The notes beneath the pieces are model-generated. The model was not told the DNA's origin. It saw only the letters and a program-made list of their open reading frames with translations, and searched no databases. DNA of 64,000 bases from Ocypus olens (Eukaryota; Arthropoda; Insecta; Coleoptera; Staphylinidae). The position numbers and the translations under genes were made by a program. Every line of letters begins with the position of its first letter. Within the stretch, counting starts at the first letter, position 1. Below are positions 45,600-56,692 of the stretch, piece by piece. The stretch is taken from the NCBI GenBank assembly GCA_910593695.2, contig OU343061.1, positions 13,142,340 to 13,206,339 of the forward strand, read 5' to 3'.

Positions 45600-46097
45600 A
45601 CGCCCGGTTTCTCTAACAAATCTTAAAATACGTCTCACTTAAGTATGTCTTATTTTTAAGTAGTTCTTAACTTTTTGTTCTGTTGCACCAAACAAATTTA
45701 TACATATCTTAGGTAAGATTTCATTACACATGGCAACGATGTATTTTCGCGTAAACTTGACAAGCCGTTCTATGTCAAATTCATTTCTAACCATTTTTAA
45801 CCCTCCTGTTGTCGAGTTTAGAGTAGTTTGATAAGAAAGAAGTGCGAAATTTATCAGCGTCGTTGATATCGGTCCACAAAATTGTGGAAAATAAAACAAA
45901 AAATGCTGCCACAAACAAACAGAAGTAAGAAGCATGGGATTCTATAATCCAGGAACTAGACACGTGCAGAGAGAAACATGAAGCATGGAATAAGAAAGTG
46001 TTGCATAAAGTAAAAGAGAACTGTCTAAGACTGGCGGAGGTATTAATGAATGAGAATGCGGTGGTTGGTTTGTCGAATCCTTTGGACCGTAATGTGG
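45600..46097 (+). mobile_element. Harbinger-like element, truncated copy 2, inverted
   Basis: Starts CGCCCGGTTTCTCTAACAAA and matches copy 1 in the opposite orientation, 37 bases away. The + strand frame IVENKTKNAATNKQK, stop, EAWDSIIQEL is the same SANT-like segment. It stops near 46097 where LINE sequence begins, so its second end is lost. Confidence 0.65.
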
Positions 46098-46625
46098 AAC
46101 CCGGAATACGAGATTTTTTACGCTTTGTATTTATATAATTCCAAACCAATTTAGGTTCATGTGACAGACGTTGCTCAGTACGCTTGACATATTCTAGATG
46201 GGCGGAGGCAATATCTCTTTTACAAGATTTTCGAAGTTCTTGAAATTTAATACGGTCCTCTATTCGATGTAATTTCAAAAAACGACATTTCTGTTTTAAT
46301 TTCAATTTTTTACGAATGGAAGAATTAATCCATGGAGCACGTGTTGAAGTTGTTAGGTTTGAAACGCGGAACGTGCTTTTTAAAGATATGATACATAGTA
46401 TTATAAAAAGCCTCACATGCGGTGTCAACATCTGAACATCCATATATCTCACTCCAATTAGCATCATTTATATCATCATATAGTTCAGGATAATTGGCTC
46501 TTCTGAAATTATATTTGTATATCATTTCTTCAAAAATATTTGTTGTATCATTTCCAAGTGGTATAGTGAATATTATAGTGGGATGATGAGCATCCTCATC
46601 AACCAATGGCGAGGAACATCTTTCC
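46097..46625 (-). pseudogene. LINE ORF2 fragment (endonuclease end and connector)
   Basis: The minus strand starts LERCSSPLVDEDAHHPTIIF, the last part of an AP-endonuclease domain in which the DxHHP motif carries the catalytic His. It continues with TNIFEEMIYKYNFRRANYPE and, after a frame shift near 46330, RAPWINSSIRKKLKLKQKCR. The connector motif then reaches RIPGSTLRSK. RT is missing. It is cut on one side by the mariner at 46626 and on the other by the Harbinger-like copy. Confidence 0.75.
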
Positions 46626-47077
46626 AAGTCGTAGATAGAGCTATCTATAGAAATCTAAACAGTAATGTTTACTTAGATCTTCTGCGAACTGGTATAATGC
46701 CAGAAATTCATACACTAAACATTGCTGCTCCTTATTATCAGATGGATGGAGCGCCTCCACATTCTACAGCTGCCATTAATATTTATTTAAGTGAATTACT
46801 TCCTGATCGATGGATAGGTAGATTTGGTCCAATACCTTGGCCACCCCGGTCGCCTGATTTGTCTCCAAATGACTTTTTATTGAGGGGGTATCTAAAAAAC
46901 AATGTTTATAATAACATTATTATAAACAATAGTTCAGAGTTAAAAGATTGTATAATTACTGTTTGCGATGAATTAAGAAGAAATCCGCAACACATTAGAA
47001 ATGCTATTCAAGGATTTTATAATCGACTTGGCTACTGCTTAAAACGTGAATGTGGTCATTTTGAATATTTATTATAA
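46626..47077 (+). pseudogene. DD41D mariner transposase, C-terminal half
   Basis: The frame starts within RAIYRNLNSNVYLDLLRTGI. It contains YYQMDGAPPHSTAA (second Asp) and RSPDLSPNDFLLRGYL (third Asp, 41 residues later by my count) and ends RECGHFEYLL. It is open for 150 codons with no stop, the least damaged mariner C-terminus here. The expected Trp of FLWGY is Arg. The DNA-binding domain and first Asp are absent, so it cannot act. Confidence 0.82.
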
Positions 47078-47444
47078 TTACTTACGATTTATCATTGTTT
47101 GTTTCATTAACCTCACTTTATTCGTAATAATTTTAAGCTTTCACTGTACTGTGACAGGTCGACGGGGCCGAGAGAAGAAGAAGAAGAAGCATTCACTGGC
47201 ACCTTTGTGTACTCGGTTGCCTACATTGTCAATACATTGCAATGCGCTGATGTGATTATTATAACATAGAACATAGACATTAACAATTATTTGTTCTGAG
47301 TTAAAAAAAAAGACACATTAGAAAAATGTTGCACCTTTTTTAAATTCGGTAAATACTAGGTTTAATTAATAAATATGCACACGATGTCCGACACGTGAAT
47401 CAATCATTAATACCTCAATGATCCAATTCAGGTCCATTATTTTT
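47078..47444. other. Intergenic stretch, nothing recognised
   Basis: Mariner 3' flank followed by a short GC-richer patch with (GAA)n near 47175. No gene seen. Confidence 0.45.
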
Positions 47445-47773
47445 AAATTATTATTGATGGTTTGTGGAGGGCGACCAAGTGGTCGCAGCGCTTAGACCAT
47501 TCGTTGGTCCTTTGTGCCGCCTCCTGGGCCCTACTCCTCAAGCCAACCTAAACTTCTTGTGAAGTCAAGTAGTTGGCCGTGTGGAGTGTTGCCCAGTTGT
47601 GACCAATCTGGCCACTCCTCTCCGAAAACGGACCACCTAAGTTGTTTGAGTGACTCGCATTCACACATGATGTGTCTTAGTGTCTCCTCTTCTTGCTCGC
47701 ATTTCCGACATAGGGGGTCTTTTACCACCCCTATGTTGTGGAGGTGCTTTTTTTGTTTGCAGTGCCCAGTAAG
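47445..47773 (-). pseudogene. LINE ORF2 C-terminus with Cys/His motif
   Basis: The minus strand reads LTGHCKQKKHLHNIGVVKD, then PLCRKCEQEEETLRHIMCEC, then ESLKQLRWSVFG, and ends SLGWLEE. This is the C-terminal zinc-knuckle-like tail of Jockey/I-type ORF2 proteins. A GC-rich 3' UTR follows (GGGCGACCAAGTGGTCGC-type inverted words) down to about 47445. RT is missing. Confidence 0.8.
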
Positions 47774-48092
47774 TTATTTTTAAATTACCAGTGTAATAAA
47801 TAAAAGCACTCCGTGGTACATTCATATATAAATTACTTTTTTATGTTCGATATTGTAATAAGTTGAGTGAACATATAGCAAACTTCAGAAAGTGACATTA
47901 TTGATTTATTATTATTATTATTATTAATCAATTCGTTTTAAGATTAATGATAAGGATTCTTGTCGAAAACTAATATGGAAGGGTCACTATTAGTTAATTT
48001 AAATTTCATATGTGTCAGTACTGGCTTGTCAAAACAATAAACTTATCTTTTTAAATGGGAAAGTATACTGTAACTGAATTTTATAGAAATAA
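47774..48092. other. AT-rich stretch with an (ATT)n run
   Basis: Contains a TTATTATTATTATTA microsatellite near 47903. No gene seen. Confidence 0.5.
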
Positions 48093-48286
48093 CTAGCTGA
48101 CCCGACAGACGGTGTCCTGTCTTAACTATGAATATTGAATTTGAATTGGTATAATTCATAAAAAGAAAATATTCAAAAACATAGTGTTTATTATATCTAT
48201 GATACACAACATTCTTCGTTTTATTTTCTGCCAGCGTATTAAAATCGATACCATAATCATGAATTGAGCAAAGTAACTACTGCGCT

Positions 48287-48410
48287 GCGCCGTCGTCCGT
48301 GCGTAACCCTTAAAAATTAAGAAAGGTAACTGGTGACGAACGACGGCTCCACTGCGCTGCGCCATCGTCCGTGTGTGGCCCATTGAAATTAAGCAAATAA
48401 AGTGGTGACG
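48287..48410. repeat. Two ~64-bp GC-rich tandem units
   Basis: ACTGCGCTGCGCCGTCGTCC and ACTGCGCTGCGCCATCGTCC begin two units of about 64 bp. Each is followed by a GTGNGTNNCCC word, a short A-rich spacer and GGTGACGA. They precede the main array. Confidence 0.75.
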
Positions 48411-48449
48411 ATAATGGCCGAAAACGGTTTAGGCTCTAATTTTTGAAAT

Positions 48450-50245
48450 TCACGAAAGCGACGTGCAATTATTGCTTCAAAAATTCATAACTTTTTTAAT
48501 AATCAACGGATTTGAACTAAATAACAAAATTATTAAAGTTAAAGAATGTAAGAAGTATATTGTTACTAATAAAAACATGTATCGGCAGTTGAAATATTTT
48601 TTTTAGAATTTTTAAAATTCATGATCGCTTTAACGTGCAATTATTGCTTCAAAAATTCATAACTTTTTTAATAATCAACGGATTTGAACTAAATAACAAA
48701 ATTATTAAAGCTAAAGAATGTAAGAAGTGTATTGTTACTAATAAAAACATATATCACCAGTTGAAATATATTTTTTTAGAATTTTTAAAATTCATGATCG
48801 CTTTAACGTGCAATTATTGCTTAAAAAATTCATAACTTTTTTAATAATCAACGGATTTGAACTAAATAACAAAAGCGTTAAAGTTAAAGAATGTAAGAAG
48901 TGTATTGTTAGTAATAAAAACATGTATCGCGAGTTGAAATATTTTTTTAGAATTTTTGAAATTCATAATCGCTTTAACGTGCAATTATTGCTTCAAAAAT
49001 TCATAACTTTTTTAATAATCAACGGATTTGAACTAAATAACAAAATTATTAAAGCTAAAGAATGTAAGAAGTGTATTGTTAGTAATAAAAATATGTATCG
49101 CCAGTTGAAACATTTTTTTTAGAATTTTTAAAATTCATGATCGCTTTAACGTGCAATTATTGCTTCAAAAATTCATAACTTTTTTAATAATCAACGGATT
49201 TGAACTAAATAACAAAACTATTAAAGTTAAAGAATGTAATAAGTGTATTGTTACTAATAGAAATATGTATCGGCAGTTGAAATTTTTTTTTTAGAATTTT
49301 TAAAATTCATGATCGCTTTAACGTGCAATTATTGCTTCAAAAATTCATAACTTTTTTAATAATCAACGGATTTGAACTAAATAACAAAATTATTAAAGTT
49401 AAAGAATGTAAGAAGTGTATTGTTACTAATAAAAACATGTATCGCCAGTTGAAACATTTTTTTTAGAATTTTTAAAATTCATGATCGCTTTAACGTGCAA
49501 TTATTGCTTCAAAAATTCATAACTTTTTTAATAATCAACGGATTTGAACTAAATAACAAAATCATTAAAGTTACAGAATGTAAGAAGTGTACTGTTATTA
49601 ATAAAAACATGTATCGCGACTTGAAATATTTTTTTCGAATTTTTGAAATTCATAATCGCTTTAACGTGCAATTATTGCTTCAAAAATTCATAACTTTTTT
49701 AATAATCAACGGATTTGAACTAAATAACAAAATCATTAAAGTTACAGAATGTAAGAAGTGTACTGTTATTAATAAAAACATGTATCGCGACTTGAAATAT
49801 TTTTTTCGAATTTTTGAAATTCATAATCGCTTTAACGTGCAATTATTGCTTCAAAAATTCATAACTTTTTTAATAATCAACGGATTTGAACTAAATAACA
49901 AAATTATTAAAGCTAAAGAATATAAGAAGTGTATTGTTACTAATAAAAACATGTATCGCCAGTTGAAATATTTTTTTTAGAATTTTTAAAATTCATGATC
50001 GCTTTAACGTGCAATTATTGCTTCAAAAATTCATAACTTTTTTAATAATCAACGGATTTGAACTAAATAACAAAATTATTAAAGCTAAAGAATGTAAGAA
50101 GTGTATTGTTACTAATAAAAACATGTATCGCCAGTTGAAATATTTTTTTTTAATTTTTAAAATTCATGATCGCTTTAACGTGCAATTATTGCTTCAAAAA
50201 TTCATAATTTTTTTTAATAATCAACGAATTTGAACTAAATGGCAA
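48450..50245. repeat. Eleven-unit ~172-bp tandem array
   Basis: The word GTGCAATTATTGCTT starts at 48463, 48635, 48808, 48979, 49151, 49323, 49495, 49666, 49837, 50009 and 50180, a spacing of 171-173 bp. Units are roughly 95% alike by eye, far more uniform than the other arrays in the window, so it is young or homogenised. Units 8 and 9 share GTTACAGAATGTAAGAAGTG-type variants, which points to local block duplication. Frames reading MQLLLQKFITFLIINGFEL are open across one to three units only where spacing is 171. They are a by-product and not genes. Confidence 0.95.
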
Positions 50246-50328
50246 AATTATTAAAAAAATTCTCAACCGCGCACAGAATCTTCCGCAGAATATTTTAATT
50301 CGTAACACCACCGCGAGCGACATTCCAA

Positions 50329-50346
50329 CCACCAAGAGATGGCGCG
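50329..50346 (+). promoter_or_regulatory. CTCF-like motif
   Basis: CCACCAAGAGATGGCGCG contains AGATGGCGC, close to the insect CTCF core AGRTGGCGC. It sits about 100 bases after the tandem array. A single motif match, so binding is only inferred. Confidence 0.3.
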
Positions 50347-50910
50347 CGTATTATAAATCAATCGTTATCACCAATTTATGTATTTAAAGCCGACTTAATT
50401 GTTCATCGGATGCAAGTGTTGCAATTGAGCTCAGTGCAGCATTTGCTGTTAATATTTTGTTTATATTTTTTTTATAATTTCAACTACTTATTTATTTACA
50501 TTTATCGATACGAATCTACAGGGTAAGCCCATTAAAACCCATTAATAACCGTCGGCGCAAACAATGGAAAAGGAATAACTGATCGAGCGGTCGATCGCCG
50601 AGGGTAGAAAATTATTAAAATACTAAAATCGCTATTAAAAAATAGGGGTTGGTGGTAGAAGGGTGAAAATTTAGGGTTGTATGTATTTTTTAATGCCGAA
50701 TCATAAAAAAATAAAAATAAAAAATTTTGTCCAAAAAATAAAAATAAAAAATTTGCGGTGGACCACCCCTATCATTTAGGGGTATTAAAAATAGTTTACG
50801 TCCTATTCTCAGACCTGCTCAATATACACACAAAATTTCATAAGAATCGGTCAAGCCGTTTCGAAGGAGTTTTGTTACAAACACAGTGACACGAAAATTT
50901 TATATATTAG

Positions 50911-51002
50911 ATAAAGACGAAAAATAACCTGAATATATGAATATTCAGCCTGTTCGTGACTGCAACATTGCAGAGTATATTCAGGCTATTTTTCGTCTTT
51001 AT
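50911..51002. repeat. 92-bp hairpin
   Basis: ATAAAGACGAAAAATAACCT with following GAATATA is inverted at the other end with one mismatch over 27 bases, around a 38-base loop. It follows the element at 48093-50910 immediately. It may be a tiny MITE. Confidence 0.75.
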
Positions 51003-51392
51003 TATTTGCATATAATAAACCTGCAATAAGTGAGGTTGTCTCAAGTGAATTTTATAGTACTATAGGCAATAACTATGCAAGGAATTATAAATATTAAGAC
51101 AAGCAGTTTCCATATTACATCTTTAAAGGCCACTTTGACGAAATTGATGCCATGGTTCAATCCACCATAAAACAATTTGATAAAACTTTAAATATTATTT
51201 ATATTATAGCGAACATCTAAGGCTAAATTCATACAACCACGCACAAGTGTTTACTTTAGTGGTATTTATTTTTTCTTTATTGCTACATTACTCATATATT
51301 CTTGTTGTAAGCTGTATATTGTTTGCAATAAATTTATTATTATTATTATTATCATGGTGATGGTTGCGACCGTTACTACGTGGTAATTCATT

Positions 51393-51514
51393 ATAGAAAC
51401 ACTGAATGAAAACACTTACAACGCTTTTTACCACAATTTATAAGTTGTTTTATTTATGTAATTTATAAATTGTGGTAAAAAACATAGTAAGTGTTTTTAT
51501 TCAGTGTTTCTATT
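51393..51514. repeat. ~120-bp palindromic MITE-like hairpin
   Basis: Arms beginning TAGAAACACTGAATGAAAAC and ending ACCACAATTTATAA are inverted with few changes over about 50 bases each. The loop contains TTGTTTTATTTATG. ATTA flanks the left tip and ATTATT the right, so a short TA-type duplication is possible. Confidence 0.75.
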
Positions 51515-51874
51515 ATTATTATTATTATTATTTATGAAAATTAGAATCAGCTTTTGTCGCAATTATTTCAAGCGAAGAATTGTACAAATACTAAATGTCA
51601 CGTAAATAGTACGGCAATGATATCTCTTCGAGAAATTATTCCAATTTTGTTGTCGATTACGAGATCATCCGCCACTACCGTTTTGTTAGATTATTTCTTA
51701 CGTCTACCCTATTTCTACATAAAGTCTGCACATAGTAAAGGCGATTATTTTATATTATAACATTTGAATATTACCAATATCATTTAAACCTGAAACGCCG
51801 GTCTAAGTTAAATAAAATCTGCACTCACATGCATCAAGACAAGTTTTATGAAACTTCTTCTGTGCAACTCTTAC

Positions 51875-52033
51875 CTGAGAAAACCGGACGCTCGTTCCAA
51901 TTCCCCACCGCGATGGCACAAATTCCTACAAGAGTCACCACATCACCTACAACAATCAATCACCAGTTGCACTTTTCTTAAATTTAAAATGAAAATTCAG
52001 CACAGCGCGAGGTTTCGTGGTTGAGGTACGACT
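51875..52033 (-). other. Candidate first exon of a minus-strand gene
   Basis: On the minus strand a consensus donor, CTCAGGTAAGAG, ends an exon at 51875. About 160 bases upstream lies TTCAGTCG, matching the insect initiator TCAGT, with its A at 52033. The stretch is GC-richer and repeat-free. It contains few long frames, so a non-coding 5' exon is likeliest. No TATA box or downstream element is evident. The next exon could lie far down, for example the microexon at 24833. Confidence 0.35.
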
Positions 52034-53455
52034 GAACAGGAATCAAACGTACCTTTACGGTGCAAACGTTTCTACATTACTTATCAATATGTACGACAAT
52101 ACGACAATATACGCGTGTAGAAAAATAAAACGTAACGATAGGTATTTTGATAAGTGTCGGATTGTATTATAGAAGGTATTTCGCAAATTTTGGATTTATC
52201 ATTTCACACAATAGGTATTTTATGATTAAATAAGTTTGCTCGCTGATTGTAATCTGTGATTACGAGTGTCATTCACCCATTAGTGATGTATGTGAGGCTG
52301 TCGGGAGTTTTCATAGATATAAAGAAAGCGAGGGGATTTTCTTATTCCAGCCTCGTATCAGGTTATTGAATTTAATGTGTTTTTAATTTTTATTTTATGC
52401 TGAGCAGACTATAGGGATTTCCTTATTGTTTTTTTTAATACACATAAGTAAAGTAACTTTATTATTCATTCGAGGAGTTTTTATTTTTACAAAATTCCTC
52501 AAACTTGTTTGCAAATTCCAACTGTTGTACTTGTATAACATCCAATCAAACCAGTTTCTATATTTTGGGAAAATTCCACATGCACTGAAATTAATTGAAT
52601 CAGATAAACAGTAACGACTTAAAATTTAACTAATCATGAAAGTAGTACTTTTTTTACAAAAGGGAGAGAAAGTCGTTTTGGTAGCCGTCGAAATCGTAAG
52701 AGAAATTACATTTCTCTTCCTAGGGAGAAAAGTAATGATTTCTCTGCCTAGGGAGAGAAATAATCACTTCTCTCCCTGCGAGGTTTTATTATTTATTTTA
52801 ACGGTCACGGACAGCGTTTTTTTTAGGTTAGGTTTTAGAAACGAACGTTTTACTCTTAAAATATCCCGTTTGCGAAAAAATAGTATATATACCCCGGGAA
52901 AGAATGCTATTTTTCCCTCGGTGCATTATATCCCTCAGGCTTTCGCCCTCGGAAAAATCACGCATTTCTCTTCCTTGATATATAATCCACTATTTATACA
53001 TTATTAAAATCGTGTAGTGTATAAAAATTATTTATGTACCTAGGGTTTCAGGATGTTCATCCCCTTACGAGAGCGACAAGTTTACAAGGGATATAAACAT
53101 CAAATAATGCCCATGGGGCATACAAAGTATTATATCTTATTATTTTTTTTATTTAGTCGTGAAAGGGTTATATCTGTCATTTTGACATTTCAAGCTTGCA
53201 TCAACGTGATTTTATTATTGCATATATTTTACGAAGTAGTTTATGAATGCGGTTGTCAGCGTTTACGTCATGTTTTTCTAAACAAGAGTTTTTTCTTCGT
53301 GATAAACAATAAAGCAGCCAAAGCTCCTGAACGTTTATTATTGTCTAACCGACAATTTTAGGTAGGTCGGCATTTTCGTTAGTTTGAAATTTCAAATTCA
53401 AGGTCAGTTTGATATAACGATACTTTTCGAAGTTTCATGAATCTTACGTACAAAA
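52034..53455. other. Possible dispersed repeat, no gene accepted
   Basis: Two frames (52636-53007 and 53053-53361, +) are open but low in coding character. The text CCCTCGGTGCATTATATCCC and CTCAGGCTTTCGCCCTCGG, and the repeated TTTCTCNNCCTAGGGAGA words at 52710-52770, have the feel of a dispersed element. I found neither ends nor a second copy here. Confidence 0.35.
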
Positions 53456-53459
53456 TTAT

Positions 53460-53585
53460 ACAATTATATACAATATTATATTATTATACAAGTTTAATAA
53501 GAGGGTATATTGTGGTACGAGTGGGAATGTAACTATTGCCCCACAATATACCCTCTTATTAAACAAGTATTGTATACTATTTTTT
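53460..53585. repeat. ~120-bp palindromic hairpin
   Basis: AAGTTTAATAAGAGGGTATA and its inverse TATACCCTCTTATTAAACAA, plus outer ACAATA/TATTGT words, form arms of about 45 bases around GTACGAGTGGGAATG. Likely a palindromic MITE. Confidence 0.7.
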
Positions 53586-53599
53586 CTACTTTGGTTTTA

Positions 53600-55290
53600 G
53601 TTAGGGAATTATTTCTAAAATAAAATTTTGTTTTTTGCCAATATTTTCTTAAATATGAAAAATATCAAAAAAAGGATTTAAATAAAAATTGAAGACAATT
53701 AAGAAAATATTTTTCATAAAATTATTGATATTCGAGAAAAAAAATTATATTTTTTTTCATTTTTGGTTTATAATTATAAAACGATAATAGTTACACAGCA
53801 AATTTATGTTAAAAGTAATTGTAGAGAATGCCAAAATGAACAACTTATAAAGAATAAGTTTTTTTTCTAAATCCCTTTAGTTTTTGAGTAAACTGAGTTT
53901 TTGAATTTGAAGTATAATTTTTACATCTTTTATAATTTTGATGTTTTAACGTCAGTTTCATCCGAGTCTACAAAACGCTCGATGTATATTTAAAATAAGA
54001 TTTCAATTAAAATAAACCATGAAAACGTAAATATAAATGGCTATAATACCATCAAGTCGGAGAAAGTAACATGATGGCCACATCACCATTTTTTTCCAGA
54101 AATTGATGAAATGGCATCTAGGGACCTTAACCGTTATAGTGCCGAGCAGCGCCACCGCGTCGCTGCATACTCCTGTCAAAAGTGGCGCGAGCGCTATGGC
54201 GCTTCTTATGTTTTTCCTAACAACATAAAATCATTAAAACTGCACATTTTTCTTTGGCAATTTACGGTATACCCTCAAAAAAATAGTCGGCACTAAAACG
54301 GTTAAAACGTATATTTCCGTAAAAAAACATTTTTTTTTCACGATCACAATACTTTCTCGTACTTCGTAGCGGAGAAAGTAAAAATGGTGATGTGGCCATC
54401 ATGTTACTTTCTCCGACTTGATGGTATCTATTATATTTACGCTTTCATGGTTTATTTTCAATTTAAATCATATTTTAAATGTACATCTGGCGTTTTGTAG
54501 ACTCGGATGAAAGTGACATTTAAAACGACAAAATTATGAAAGATGGAAAAATTATACTTTAAATTCAAAAACTAAGTTTACTCAAATGCTAAGTAGATTT
54601 CGAAAAAAAACTTAGTTGTTCATTTTGGCATTTTCTACATAAATTTTCTATTATCGTTTCATAATTATAAACCAAAAATGAAAAAAAAAATGAGAATTTT
54701 TTTCTCGAATAACAATGATTTTATGAAAAATAATTTTAAGCAAAAGATGTTCATTTCTTCGATGTCTTCAATATTTGTTTAAATATTTTTGTGATTTAAA
54801 ATATTAAAAAAAATATAGGAAAAAAAAAACAAAAAAACGGTTAAGGTAAACACCCACTTCTGGCGTATGGAATTTTACCAAAAGCTTTTCAGTTCTTCGG
54901 ATTATCAAATAAGACTTATGTTCAAAGTTTCATATCAATTGCTCTATTAGTTTTTGAGATACAGCGCGCACAGCCACACATACATACACACAGCACAAAA
55001 ACAAAATTTCAAAAAATGATTGAAATGGCATCTAGGGACCCCAAAACGGATATTTCGGTAAAAAGAAAATTGAAAAAAAAATCACGATCACAATACTTTC
55101 TCGTATTTGTAACGGAAGAAGTAAAAATTGTGTGTGTGTATGTGCGCGCTGTATCTCAAAAACTAATAAAGCAATTGATATGAAACTTTGAACATAAGTC
55201 TTATTTGACAATCCGAAGAACTGAAAAGCTTTTGGTAAAATTTCGTACACCGGAACTGTTTTTTGTTTTTTTCCAATATTTTCACATATT
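53600..55290. mobile_element. Inverted cluster of R780 copies
   Basis: A + copy (53600-54095) ends at the usual GGCCACATCACCATTTTT. It is followed by the left end of a minus copy (54096-54380) and then another minus copy (54385-55125). The last opens with AATGGTGATGTGGCCATCAT and ends at the CTCGTATTTGTAACGGAAGA variant. A short + fragment (55126-55290) closes the cluster. A piggyBac-like MITE splits the first minus piece. Confidence 0.8.
54131..54301. mobile_element. 171-bp piggyBac-like MITE, exact TTAA
   Basis: CCGTTATAGTGCCGA at the left and TCGGCACTAAAACGG at the right are inverted tips, flanked by TTAA on both sides (54127-54130, 54302-54305). The R780 text GGGACC...ACG...TATTTCCG is cleanly interrupted. 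The inside is GC-richer, with GCCACCGCGTCGCTGC and GTGGCGCGAGCGCTATGGCG. Confidence 0.85.
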
Positions 55291-55499
55291 ATATATTGAA
55301 CCATGTACGCTAGCCAGTGCGTTCTCTGGGGGATTTAAAAAAAAAATTAGAAAAAAAAACATTCAAGAGAACATTGATAACGTAGAAATGTCATTGGTGG
55401 TTTGCAACAACAGTTGATATCGTGAGAGCGATTCAAAATTCAAGACAAAGTACAGAAACCTGGTAATGAATGGCGATTTATTATAACATTTATTATTAC

Positions 55500-55640
55500 G
55501 TTTGAAAAATAATATGAAATATGAAATATGAAATAACTAATATGAAAACATAACAAATTTGTGACATTCATTTTATTTAAATGAATAGTATAAAATAATA
55601 ATACATAAAAATAAATTAATCATTCATTTCTCGTTGTTTG
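55500..55640. mobile_element. Internal fragment of the DD82E-like element
   Basis: The run AACTAATATGAAAACATAAC, then AAATTTGTGACATTCATTTT and AATAGTATAAAATAATAA, is shared with 20826-20932 and 56592-56700. It breaks off at CATTCATTTCTCG. This is a third, fragmentary copy. Confidence 0.7.
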
Positions 55641-56692
55641 TTCTTCATTATTAAATACAAATCGAAACTTTATTTTATTTAACTTTAATTTATTTAAATC
55701 TAAGAATTTTCGTAGATTTATACCAAAATTTCGGTAGGGTTGGCAGAACTGAGTTCACCGTTGCAATTTACATACCGTGTGATTTTTTGACCGCGGAATA
55801 AAAGAAATATGCATGGGGAACCGATTCTTTTAATTCGTACTCCTATGTTCAATCTACACAAAAATAAATAGCACTGTAGGATGGACCATTCTTTTGCTCT
55901 TCTTATGTACCAAACAATTTGTTATTTAACTTACTTAATAATAAAAAAAAAACAGTATAAATTATAATGAAGAGTTATTTTAGTTAATTTGTTCTAATGA
56001 AATTTGATAACCGTCCTATTCCACATATTTCAGCACAAAATATTTCCTTACTTTCTGCCCCCCTATCGTATTACAAGATGTTTTGATGACAGATGTCCGT
56101 ATGCCTCCTCGATCACCAGACATAACGCCTGTGTTTTTTGGGGATATTTGAAGAATATGGTGTATGAAAGGTGGTATGATAATCTCGAGGATCTCCAGCA
56201 TCATTCATGCTATATACCTATTCATGAGTAAATGCGGTTTACGAACTAAGTTCGGAACATTCAAATAATATTGGTATCCTTTTCTACTACCTGATAACCG
56301 AGCGGATATTCCCAAGACGTACGATTTCGTCGGCCGTATCTAGAAAACACACACGCGGCCTGCGTAGCTCGGTCTTAGACCGAGCGGTAGAAGGAGAAAG
56401 AAAGAAATAGCTTACGGCGTCTCTTACTTACCGGTTATTTCATAGGCGTGCGCGATTTAGTCAAGCATTGCAATTACGTAGGTTAATTGAAAGAAAATAT
56501 GTTTTTAATGAATTTATTTCATACGTTTTAGCAAATGTGGAAATGGATATTAATACAATATTAAAAAATACTTATTCTAATACAATAATATAAATGAAAT
56601 ATGAAATAACTAATATGAAAACATAACAAATTTGTGACATTCATTTTATTTAAATGAATAGTATAAAATAATAATACATAAAAATAAATTAA

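Larger units (their letters stand above)
48093..50910. mobile_element. Dispersed element with a large internal satellite-like array
   Basis: The left end reads CTAGCTGACCCGACAGACGG. The right end reads AAGAATCGGTCAAGCCGTTT, then CAAACACAGTGACACGA and TTTTATATATTAGAT. I recall this pair of end motifs from dispersed repeats in many insects, but cannot assign the class with confidence. Between them are a GC-rich duplicate, an eleven-unit tandem array and a unique 600-bp part with a CTCF-like site. No protein gene seen. Confidence 0.6.

Noticed and set aside
48635..50233. Repeated frames reading MQLLLQKFITFLIINGF as a repeat protein
   Set aside because: The unit spacing is mostly 172-173 bp, so frames break between units and join only where spacing is 171. 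No start context or conserved protein pattern.
48450..50245. CRISPR array
   Set aside because: Regular spacing, but the whole 172-bp unit is repeated with no unique spacers, in a eukaryotic setting.
52636..53361. Two + strand frames as a host gene
   Set aside because: Composition and repeated TTTCTC/CCTAGGGAGA words suggest a dispersed repeat; no family recognised.
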